From positions 1 through 5,526 of the forward strand of contig MHFC01000072.1 in assembly GCA_001804025.1 (NCBI GenBank): a DNA stretch of 5,526 nucleotides, given 5' to 3'. This document shows positions 1-5,526 of this stretch, in pieces. Below the pieces are notes generated by a model. That model was not told the origin of the DNA. It ran no database searches and saw nothing but the letters and a program-made list of their open reading frames with translations. Each line of letters starts with the position of its first letter. Positions within the stretch are counted from its first letter, which is position 1. Origin of the DNA: Omnitrophica bacterium GWA2_52_8. Lineage in GTDB: Bacteria; Omnitrophota; Omnitrophia; Omnitrophales; Aquincolibacteriaceae. The position numbers and the translations under genes were made by a program.

Positions 1-990
1 CTGCTCACGGGCCTGAAGCGTCAGGCAATACGCCCTCTTCCCGTCACTATCCGCCGTTAAACCGGCCAAGCGTCCTGGAATTCTGCGCATCAGAGCACGT
101 GTTGCGGAAAAAAAACCGAGATAGGGCCCCCCGAACTGCATCGGGATGCCAAGCGGCTGCCCCTCCCCGACGGCAATATCAGCACCCCATTCTCCGGGCG
201 ATTTAAAAACTCCGAGAGACATCGGGTTGACAACCATCACAAACAGCGATCCGTTGGCATGCAATTGCTGGCCGATCCCTTCCAGGTCTTCAACAAGTCC
301 GAAGAAATTGGGGGACTGAAAAATGGCGCATGCCGTTTGGTCATCCAGCAGCGTTTTGAATTCATCCCGGTCATAGCACCCCAGCGTATCGGCGCCGAAT
401 TCCACCATTGAAAAGGGCGTACCCATCAAATAAGTCTTCAACACTTGCCGGTAGTGCGGGTGAAGGGCCGCGGAGACAAGAATTTTTTTCCGGTCCGTGT
501 GCCTCAAGGTGATCAGGGCCGCTTCGGCTGTGCTTGTGGCGCCGTCATAATGCGACGCGTTTGAAACATCAAGCCCGGTCAATTCCGTGATCAGGCTTTG
601 ATATTCATAAATACATTGGAGTGTGCCTTGCGAAGCCTCCGGCTGATAGGGGGTATAGGCAGTATAGAACTCTCCGCGGCTGATAATTTCCCCCACGGCG
701 GCCGGAATAAAATGCTCATAGCTTCCCGCACCGAGAAACGACAAAGCATTGCCGGCGGGACGGTTTCGATTGCCGAGAGTCTTGATTAAATTCTGGATTT
801 CCAGCTCGCTCAAACCGTCGGGAATTTGGATCACGGGTTTTCGCAAAGAGGGAGGAATCCCTTTGAGCAGGTCTTCAAAACTCGACACTCCGATTTCTCG
901 CAGCATCGCCTGTTTGTCCGCTTCGGTCAACGGTTGATAGTGCATCTCGCGAACGTCGGGGTTATTGGCAATCGCAGATTCTAATCGCAC
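1..990 (-). CDS. gcvPA: Glycine dehydrogenase (decarboxylating) subunit 1, GcvPA, 3' end cut off by window
   Basis: This is the N-terminal subunit of the split, PLP-dependent P-protein. With GcvPB it decarboxylates glycine and loads the aminomethyl group onto lipoyl-GcvH. The minus frame is open for 330 codons and runs off the left edge, so roughly the last 100 or more residues of a usual ~440-residue protein are missing. Recognisable family stretches are IGVSSFEDL (about residues 32-40), YTPYQPEASQGTLQ, ELTGLDVSNASHYDGAT, FQSPNFFG, and near residue 275 GEGQPLGIPMQFGGPYLGFF. The PLP lysine of this enzyme sits on the other subunit, so its absence here is expected. The start is uncertain. The GTG at 990 is 5 bases after the gcvH stop and has AGGAAG 13 bases upstream. 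An in-frame ATG at 945 (MHYQPLTEADKQ) matches the usual family N-terminus better but has no ribosome binding site. The identity is secure and the start is not. Confidence 0.95.
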   Translation of the reverse strand, partial: MRLESAIANNPDVREMHYQPLTEADKQAMLREIGVSSFEDLLKGIPPSLRKPVIQIPDGLSELEIQNLIKTLGNRNRPAGNALSFLGAGSYEHFIPAAVGEIISRGEFYTAYTPYQPEASQGTLQCIYEYQSLITELTGLDVSNASHYDGATSTAEAALITLRHTDRKKILVSAALHPHYRQVLKTYLMGTPFSMVEFGADTLGCYDRDEFKTLLDDQTACAIFQSPNFFGLVEDLEGIGQQLHANGSLFVMVVNPMSLGVFKSPGEWGADIAVGEGQPLGIPMQFGGPYLGFFSATRALMRRIPGRLAGLTADSDGKRAYCLTLQAREQ

Positions 991-995
991 GGTTT

Positions 996-1385
996 TTATC
1001 GTACTTCCTGCTGAATATGTTGCGCATACTGCTCTGAGGTCATGAGTTCATCCCACTCACCGCAGGAACTTAATTCAATTTCAAAAAACCATCCTTTCCC
1101 GTAACAATCCTGGTTCACAAGTTCCGGCGTCGACTCAAGCGCACTGTTTTTCTGAGTCACCTTGCCGCTTACGGGCGCATAAATATCAAAGGCCGCTTTG
1201 ACCGACTCGACCACGGCAGCCGGCTTGCCCCGAACCACAGCCTGACCGGGTTTCGGCAAGTCCACAAAAACCACGTCGGAGATCTCTTTTTGTGCATAAT
1301 CAGTAATCCCCACAAGGACCTTATTGCCGCTCAGCTTCGCCCATTCATGACTTTTGGTATAACGCAATTCTTTCGGAAAATTCAT
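996..1385 (-). CDS. gcvH: Glycine cleavage system H protein (lipoyl carrier)
   Basis: This small soluble carrier shuttles the aminomethyl intermediate between the P, T and L proteins on a swinging lipoamide arm. It is 129 residues long, normal for the family, and complete. It opens with the family signature LRYTKSHEWAKL (residues 7-18), followed by VGITDYAQKEISDVVFVDLP (25-44). The lipoylation site is ESVKAAFDIYAPVSGKV, with the acceptor lysine at residue 63. The C-terminal half has the conserved ELVNQDCYGKGWFFEIEL stretch. Most homologues have Ser after VKAA and Pro in NQDPYG, where this protein has Phe66 and Cys. The lipoyl lysine and its flanking Glu60 are intact, so I expect a working carrier. 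The ATG has an AAGGAG five bases upstream. The gene lies 36 bases after gcvT and is almost directly followed by gcvPA, so it is probably co-transcribed with both. Confidence 0.97.
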   Translation of the reverse strand: MNFPKELRYTKSHEWAKLSGNKVLVGITDYAQKEISDVVFVDLPKPGQAVVRGKPAAVVESVKAAFDIYAPVSGKVTQKNSALESTPELVNQDCYGKGWFFEIELSSCGEWDELMTSEQYAQHIQQEVR

Positions 1386-1390
1386 AATTT

Positions 1391-1396
1391 CTCCTT
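1391..1396 (-). promoter_or_regulatory. Ribosome binding site of gcvH
   Basis: On the minus strand AAGGAG precedes the gcvH ATG by 5 bases. It fixes the gcvH start and shows that this genome uses canonical Shine-Dalgarno sites, which makes their absence at gcvT meaningful. Confidence 0.85.
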
Positions 1397-1421
1397 CGGC
1401 GACTTTGATAAACGCAATCTT

Positions 1422-2525
1422 TTACGATAACTTTTGACGGCGGTAAAACGGCATGGCCACCACTTTTGCATGAACCGCCTTATCTCTGATGATGATATCA
1501 ATACCTGTACCGGGCGCAGCGGCCTCCGCATTAAGATAGGCCATGCCCATATTTTTTTTCAGCGTAGGACAATAACTGCCGCTCGTTACGGTTCCGACCG
1601 GCTCATGCCCCATCCTTATTTCATAACCCTGCCGCGGAACGCCGCGGTCTAAAAGCTCGAACCCGGCCAGACGCTGTTGAATTCCCTTTTTCTTCTGCTG
1701 AACCAGCGCTTCGCGTCCGATATACGCATTTTTTTCAAGATCGACAGCCCACGCGACACCGGCTTCGAGCGGCGTCCGCTGATCGTCCATATCGTGCCCA
1801 TACAACAACATGCTGGCTTCAAGCCTCAAGGTATCGCGGGCGCCAAAACCTACCGGCACCAAACCTGATTCCCGGCCCGATTGAAATAACCGCTCCCAAA
1901 CCCCGGACAATTCGGAGCACTCTGCCATGATTTCAAACCCGTCTTCACCTGTATAACCCGTCCTCGCAATCATTCCGTTTCCCCAGGGCGCAAACCGGTA
2001 ATATTTTAAATCCAAGAACTTTTTTCCAAAGGCGTTCGAAACAATTTGCGCACTCAGCGGCCCTTGAATCGATAGCAATCCGTATCGGTCGCTTTGGTTG
2101 ACGGCCTTCAGAGACCCGGAGAGATGGTTTTGAATCCATTCAAAATCTTTGTCGGTGTTTGCAGCATTTGTAATGATAAGGTATTTTTGGTCCTGAAATT
2201 TATAGACAATTACATCGTCGATAAATCCCCCGGCCTCATTGAGCAACGGGGCATACAACGCCTGCCCGTCCTTTATTTTCCGAAGGTCCCGCGGTAAAAG
2301 CCGCTGCAGAAATTCAAGACTTTCAGTGCCTTCGACCCAAACCTCCCCCATGTGCGAGATATCAAAGAGTCCGGCACGCTTGCGCACAGCTTCATGTTCT
2401 TCCAGAATACTTGTGTAATAGAGCGGGACTTGCCACTCCCCGAACATCCCGAAACGCGCTCCGCTTTGCATATGTTTTTCATGCAGCGGGAAAAACCTTG
2501 TTTTCTCAGGCAAAAGGGCGTTCAT
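1422..2525 (-). CDS. gcvT: Glycine cleavage system T protein (aminomethyltransferase)
   Basis: GcvT is the tetrahydrofolate-dependent aminomethyltransferase. It takes the aminomethyl group from GcvH, releases ammonia and forms 5,10-methylene-tetrahydrofolate in the cytoplasm. The protein is 367 residues, a typical length, and complete. Family hallmarks are EEHEAVRKRAGLFDISHMGE (residues 42-61), GGFIDDVIVYKF (99-110, Asp103/Asp104 covering the folate-site Asp region), ITNAANTDKDFEW (118-130), RTGYTGEDGFEI (188-199), GFGARDTLRLEASMLLYGHD (226-245) and PLEAGVAW (252-259). A C-terminal barrel ends at PFYRRQKLS. The N-terminus PEKTRFFPLHEKH aligns with the usual T-protein start, so the ATG at 2525 is likely correct even though no Shine-Dalgarno precedes it. 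A perfect TATAAT 8 bases upstream suggests translation from a leaderless transcript. It is the first gene of a gcvT-gcvH-gcvPA operon placed immediately after ftsA. Confidence 0.97.
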   Translation of the reverse strand: MNALLPEKTRFFPLHEKHMQSGARFGMFGEWQVPLYYTSILEEHEAVRKRAGLFDISHMGEVWVEGTESLEFLQRLLPRDLRKIKDGQALYAPLLNEAGGFIDDVIVYKFQDQKYLIITNAANTDKDFEWIQNHLSGSLKAVNQSDRYGLLSIQGPLSAQIVSNAFGKKFLDLKYYRFAPWGNGMIARTGYTGEDGFEIMAECSELSGVWERLFQSGRESGLVPVGFGARDTLRLEASMLLYGHDMDDQRTPLEAGVAWAVDLEKNAYIGREALVQQKKKGIQQRLAGFELLDRGVPRQGYEIRMGHEPVGTVTSGSYCPTLKKNMGMAYLNAEAAAPGTGIDIIIRDKAVHAKVVAMPFYRRQKLS

Positions 2526-2601
2526 TAGGGGACATTATAGAGTCCGAGCATGAAAATGCAACGGCAAAAAAACTGCGGAAATTTCAATTTACTCGAGGGA
2601 A
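2526..2601 (-). promoter_or_regulatory. ftsA-gcvT intergenic region with predicted sigma-70-type promoter
   Basis: This 76-base gap is the longest in the window. Read on the minus strand it holds a perfect -10 hexamer TATAAT at 2539-2534. Sixteen bases upstream is a weak -35 candidate TTGCAT (2561-2556), which matches the consensus only at TTG. There is no TG extension before the -10. Transcription would start about 7 bases after the -10, at 2527-2525, which is on or within two bases of the gcvT ATG. That would give a leaderless mRNA. No purine-rich Shine-Dalgarno is visible (the bases before ATG are TCCCCTA). A run of seven T residues (2572-2566) follows ftsA, but I see no GC-rich stem before it, so read-through from ftsA remains possible. 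I see no riboswitch-sized leader. The promoter is inferred from sequence only. Confidence 0.6.
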
Positions 2602-3849
2602 TTAAAAGTAGTTGAAAAACCAGTCTTTTGCGGACGCAAGCGTTTTTTCAAAAATTCCGTGCGGGGCAAGCAGCCGTTTTTGATCGCGATCATCATTCAT
2701 GATCCACCGCATCATGCCGAAAGCGGCCGCCATTGCGGGATCCATGAGTAATTCGGGCGGGGCCTGAATATTGCGGCCCAAACCAATACGCCCTTCTTTG
2801 TTAAAATGACGCTGCGCAAATTCCAGAAATCCGTCCGTGGACGAACTCCCTCCGGTAAACACGTAATTGGGATAGTACACCCTTTGCTCATCCACAAATT
2901 TGTCCGTCTCCTGAAATATCTCCTCCATCCACGTCCGGCAATAGCGCGTAAAAACTTCCTGAAACTCCCGGCGCGTGATTTGACGTGTTTTCCTGCCCTG
3001 CCGTTCGATTAACGGGATGAGTTCTTCTCCGTTTGCCGGGTCGACACCCAAAGACCCGTACCGCTCCTTGACCTTTTCGGCGTCACGCTCATCGATTCCC
3101 CATTCTGCGGCGATTTTCCGGGTGAGAGAACGGCCGCCCTGCGACAGAGCCCGGGAACCCGAATAACAGCCGTTTTTCCACAGCACCAGGTGCGTGACAT
3201 CGTCCGCAATATCAATCAAGACGACGCCTTCTTCGCGCTCCTCTTCCGTCAATACCGCAATGGACGATGTGAGCGTTTTCGGGAAATATCCCTGCACTTC
3301 GAGGTCCGCCAGCTCAAAGGCGCGCGCAATGTTCTTGAAATGATCGAAATTCATCGTAAATATTTTCAACTCCACCCCTAACCGGCGAGCCTCAAGGCCG
3401 AGCGGGTTGCGGATGCCGGAAATGTCGTTGACGAGAAAGGACTCCGGGATGGCCTGCAGGATGATCTCAGACAAAGGAAGCGTCGCGACGCTCCGCGTCT
3501 GACTGACGACTGAGCGCAATTCGCTTGAGGTCAATATTCTGGGAGAACTATAAAAATATTGCGAGCTCGAAAAACTATAGGCATTTAATTTGGAATTCCC
3601 GAGAACAACATAGACCGACAGATCTTGGAACCCGCGGTTCGGAAGCAAGCGGTCAAGGAGCTTCTCCAGCGTAGAGGCCGCCGCTTCGAGATTGGTCACC
3701 ATGCCGCTCTCGAATCCCGCCGGATTTTCTTCCAAGACAAAATTTAAAACTTGCGGTTCCGCTTCACCGATCAAAACTTCAAGGACGCAGCATTTGTGCG
3801 TCCCGAGATAGACAATGATGACCCGCGCCCTGTCTTTCCATGGCCCCAT
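2602..3849 (-). CDS. ftsA: Cell division protein FtsA, with degenerate nucleotide-binding motifs
   Basis: FtsA is the actin-fold protein that anchors FtsZ to the inner membrane and activates the divisome. The protein is 415 residues, normal for FtsA. The inserted 1C (SHS2) domain is recognisable at about residues 85-175 (AIPESFLVNDISGIRNPLGL, then RRLGVELKIFT). ALSQGGRSLTRKIA and AEKVKERYGSL (about 234-267) match subdomain 2B, and YVFTGGSSSTDGFLEFA (about 329-345) is the adenosine motif. The last 19 residues (HGIFEKTLASAKDWFFNYF) resemble the amphipathic membrane-targeting helix. Two nucleotide motifs are abnormal. Phosphate-1, usually DIGT, is YLGT (Tyr14). Phosphate-2, usually DIGGGTTD, is DIADDVTH (213-220). 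ATP binding or hydrolysis is therefore doubtful, while the fold and membrane tether look kept. The start ATG has GGGTGAG just upstream and lies 23 bases after ftsQ. ftsZ does not follow. PilM was considered, but the neighbours and C-terminal helix favour FtsA. Confidence 0.87.
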   Translation of the reverse strand: MGPWKDRARVIIVYLGTHKCCVLEVLIGEAEPQVLNFVLEENPAGFESGMVTNLEAAASTLEKLLDRLLPNRGFQDLSVYVVLGNSKLNAYSFSSSQYFYSSPRILTSSELRSVVSQTRSVATLPLSEIILQAIPESFLVNDISGIRNPLGLEARRLGVELKIFTMNFDHFKNIARAFELADLEVQGYFPKTLTSSIAVLTEEEREEGVVLIDIADDVTHLVLWKNGCYSGSRALSQGGRSLTRKIAAEWGIDERDAEKVKERYGSLGVDPANGEELIPLIERQGRKTRQITRREFQEVFTRYCRTWMEEIFQETDKFVDEQRVYYPNYVFTGGSSSTDGFLEFAQRHFNKEGRIGLGRNIQAPPELLMDPAMAAAFGMMRWIMNDDRDQKRLLAPHGIFEKTLASAKDWFFNYF

Positions 3850-3872
3850 AACTCACCCGACTTTGAAAACGC

Positions 3873-4685
3873 TTATCTTTTTTTGACGATGACATCGTCA
3901 AACTGCAGATCAATGTACTCGATTTTACTTTGCCCGCTGCTTTCAAGCAATGGAATAATTTTCTCCAGCCGGTCAATACGACTGGCAGGGTCTCTTCCCA
4001 TGCGCACGGGCGGCCCGTCACCGAGCATAACCGTCACGTTACCGGCCTGGTCGCACGAAATCATCGTGATGGCGTACTCGTGCGATACCCGCTGCTCAAT
4101 AAACTTCCGCAAAAACGCCATCGCGGCCTGAAATCCTTCGTTTTTAAAGCGCATCCCGATTTGCGGCCTGACAATTTTTGTCTGATACGCTTCAATCAGG
4201 ACAGCCCCGCCGCTCATTTTCGGCGAAACATCCAAAATCATGCCGTCTTCGGAAATTAAACCGTATTCCCCTTTCACCGAAAACCTTATATAAGCGATCG
4301 GAATCCGCTTTTTGAGTTCGATTTTTAATGTCGAAGGAAGCTCGCGAGTCACGACCGCGCGCTGGATTTCGGGGTCTTTCTCAAGCTGATCCGCTATTTC
4401 CTCGATGTCTACCGTCAAAATGTTATGGTTGAGATACCGGCCCTCCAGGCTTTTTATTTTTTCATCACGCAGCTGCTCGGCCGGTGAAACCGAAATTTGC
4501 CGTACTAAAAGCTGGGCGTCTTGCAACAAGGCCGCCTTCACCGTAAAAAAAGCGCCGAATCCCAATCCCAGAACCACTGCGATCGGAACTGCTTTGAGAC
4601 AAAAAATAACGCCTTTTTTTGCGGATTCAAAGACTTTGCGGAAGCCCCACTTTCTTCTGAATCGTCCGCGTGTTTTTCGAGCCAC
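3873..4685 (-). CDS. ftsQ: Cell division protein FtsQ (DivIB-type, POTRA domain)
   Basis: FtsQ is a bitopic inner-membrane divisome protein that links early and late division proteins, classically through FtsB and FtsL. The 270-residue protein has a strongly basic cytoplasmic tail (residues 1-24, rich in Arg and Lys), one membrane segment at about 25-48 (hydrophobic, with VVLGLGFGAFF), and a periplasmic part. A POTRA domain spans about 60-131 and shows the family pattern: VRQISV, then LEGRYLNHNILTVDIEEIADQL, DPEIQRAVVTRELPSTLKIEL and RIPIAYI. The FtsQ beta domain follows (ISEDGMILDV, then IEYIDLQFDDVIVKKR at the C-terminus), typical of the family end. The start is GTG, supported by AAGGAG five bases upstream. 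The gene follows ddl after 11 bases and precedes ftsA by 23, the common ddl-ftsQ-ftsA order. Sequence conservation of FtsQ is low in general, but topology, motifs and position agree. Confidence 0.92.
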   Translation of the reverse strand: MARKTRGRFRRKWGFRKVFESAKKGVIFCLKAVPIAVVLGLGFGAFFTVKAALLQDAQLLVRQISVSPAEQLRDEKIKSLEGRYLNHNILTVDIEEIADQLEKDPEIQRAVVTRELPSTLKIELKKRIPIAYIRFSVKGEYGLISEDGMILDVSPKMSGGAVLIEAYQTKIVRPQIGMRFKNEGFQAAMAFLRKFIEQRVSHEYAITMISCDQAGNVTVMLGDGPPVRMGRDPASRIDRLEKIIPLLESSGQSKIEYIDLQFDDVIVKKR

Positions 4686-4690
4686 AGGAT

Positions 4691-4696
4691 CTCCTT
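4691..4696 (-). promoter_or_regulatory. Ribosome binding site of ftsQ, abutting the ddl stop codon
   Basis: On the minus strand the ddl TAA is followed directly by AAGGAG, then five bases, then the ftsQ GTG (TAAAAGGAGATCCTGTG). This supports the GTG start. A ribosome finishing ddl would cover the ftsQ initiation site, so translational coupling is likely (inference). Confidence 0.85.
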
Positions 4697-5526
4697 TTAA
4701 TTTTGACGTTTCCGCGTCATGGATCGTTTCAGCGCCCTGCCCAGTAATCCCAGGCAGACCTCACCAAATGGAATTCCAGCGGCCGCTGCCGCTTTAGGAA
4801 GAAGACTGAATTCGGTAAAACCTGGAATTGAATTGGCTTCAAGCACAAAAATCCGGCCTTGCCGGTCCAGCATCAAATCGACGCGTGATAAATCGCGAAG
4901 TCCCAATGCTGCGTGCGTTCTGAGCGCAATTTTCTGCATTTTCCGGGCCAGCCGTCTGGGGATCCGGGCCGGAACTTCGTAACGCGTCATGCCTTTGGTA
5001 TATTTTGCGCAGTAATCGTAAAACTGCCGCTTGGGTTTGAGCTCGATAACCGGCAGCGCCCTGCGCCCAAGTATTCCCACCGTGAATTCGCGGCCGTCAA
5101 TCTTCTTTTCCGCCATCATGCTGCCGTACATCCGAAAAGCCCGCTTTACCTTTTCGGCTGATTTTTTCAAATCTTCAACAAAAAACACCCCGATGCTCGA
5201 GCCTTCATAAACCGGTTTGACGCAAACGGGCAATCCGATGGAGGACATCTGACGCTGCCATGCCGCCGGATGCAGCTCGGCGTATTCCGCGGTCGGGATA
5301 TTTTTTTTCGTCAAAATTTTTTTTGATGCGATTTTATTATAGGCGCGGTAACTCGCCCGGGGCCCGGAACCGACATAGGGCACTTTTTTACGGTCTAAAT
5401 ATTGCTGGATTTGGCCGTCCTCTCCGCCCTTTCCGTGGAGCGCAATGAACACAATGTCGCTTTGGCGGAGATTGCGGTCGAGTTCGCCCTTCTTCGAAGG
5501 GTCGACAAGCACCGCAGAACATTGAT
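4697..5526 (-). CDS. ddl: D-alanine--D-alanine ligase, 5' end cut off by window
   Basis: This ATP-grasp ligase joins two D-alanines, using ATP, to make the dipeptide that MurF adds to the peptidoglycan precursor. The frame is open to the right edge, with 275 complete codons visible. The GTG at 5512 is internal rather than the start. By alignment from memory with E. coli DdlB (LHGRGGEDG near residue 62), about 33 N-terminal residues are missing, including the catalytic Glu of the first loop. Visible motifs, numbered from the first full codon, are LHGKGGEDGQIQ (29-40), YVGSGPRAS (50-58), the ATP-grasp lysine and loop VKPVYEGSSIGV (102-113), the omega-loop FYDYCAKYTKGMT (168-180, with Lys174 and Tyr175), SRVDLMLD (213-220, metal ligand Asp216) and VLEANSIPGFTEFSLLPKAA (227-246, with Glu229, Asn231 and Ser240). 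The retained AKY tyrosine points to D-Ala-D-Ala rather than D-Ala-D-Lac. The family MDK motif reads YNK here. The gene is followed by ftsQ, a common dcw arrangement. Confidence 0.95.
   Translation of the reverse strand, partial: QCSAVLVDPSKKGELDRNLRQSDIVFIALHGKGGEDGQIQQYLDRKKVPYVGSGPRASYRAYNKIASKKILTKKNIPTAEYAELHPAAWQRQMSSIGLPVCVKPVYEGSSIGVFFVEDLKKSAEKVKRAFRMYGSMMAEKKIDGREFTVGILGRRALPVIELKPKRQFYDYCAKYTKGMTRYEVPARIPRRLARKMQKIALRTHAALGLRDLSRVDLMLDRQGRIFVLEANSIPGFTEFSLLPKAAAAAGIPFGEVCLGLLGRALKRSMTRKRQN

Noticed and set aside
2566..2601. Possible intrinsic terminator after ftsA: a T7 run on the minus strand
   Set aside because: The bases before the T run form no GC-rich hairpin. Only an AT-only AAAT/ATTT pairing and the short CTCGAG palindrome are visible.
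2526..2601. Glycine riboswitch upstream of gcvT
   Set aside because: The gap is 76 bases, the predicted transcript starts at the gcvT ATG, and no tandem aptamer-like structure is visible.
2602..3849. Reading the FtsA-like gene as PilM or another actin-like ATPase
   Set aside because: The FtsA-type 1C domain (GIRNPLGL), C-terminal amphipathic helix and position directly after ftsQ favour FtsA, and no pilN or pilO neighbours are present.
3751..4131. Plus-strand open frame of 126 codons across the ftsQ-ftsA junction
   Set aside because: It is antisense to two confident genes, its product has no recognisable motif, and no ribosome binding site or operon context supports it.
4405..4797. Plus-strand open frame of 130 codons antisense to ftsQ and the end of ddl
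   Set aside because: It is a low-complexity, Arg/Pro/Ser-rich product typical of antisense shadows, and it overlaps coding sequence almost entirely.
4697..5512. A complete short Ddl starting at the GTG at 5512
   Set aside because: The frame stays open to the window edge, and the family needs an N-terminal strand and catalytic loop before this point, so the gene is truncated by the window.

Overview
The window is a block of six protein-coding genes, all on the minus strand, so transcription runs from high to low coordinates. In that order they are ddl (5' end cut off by the window edge), ftsQ, ftsA, gcvT, gcvH and gcvPA (3' end cut off). There are no RNA genes, mobile elements, CRISPR arrays or repeats that I can support. 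No gap between genes exceeds 76 bases, and the plus strand appears to hold only antisense shadows.

Region 1 (about 2602-5526) is the end of a division and cell wall (dcw) cluster. Ddl makes the D-Ala-D-Ala dipeptide for peptidoglycan. FtsQ is the bitopic divisome scaffold. FtsA is the actin-like protein that normally tethers FtsZ to the membrane. The genes are tightly spaced (11 and 23 bases), and the ftsQ ribosome binding site directly follows the ddl stop codon. The cluster does not continue into ftsZ, as it does in most bacteria. The FtsA also has an unusually degraded nucleotide-binding site: the Asp of phosphate-1 and the glycine run of phosphate-2 are both replaced.

Region 2 (1-2525) is a glycine cleavage operon, gcvT-gcvH-gcvPA, with P-protein of the split two-subunit type. 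GcvPA decarboxylates glycine together with GcvPB (expected just beyond the left edge). GcvH carries the aminomethyl group on a lipoyl lysine, and GcvT passes the one-carbon unit to tetrahydrofolate. A perfect TATAAT lies 8 bases before the gcvT ATG and no Shine-Dalgarno sequence is present, so the operon probably has its own promoter and a leaderless or nearly leaderless mRNA.

The organism is a Gram-negative-type bacterium with peptidoglycan, a roughly balanced base composition and a split P-protein. The split P-protein and mixed gene order fit an uncultured, probably anaerobic lineage (an Omnitrophota- or Elusimicrobiota-like bacterium is my guess, at low confidence). I see no wholly new system. 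The points most worth checking are the pseudo-ATPase-like FtsA, the missing ftsZ and the leaderless gcvT promoter.
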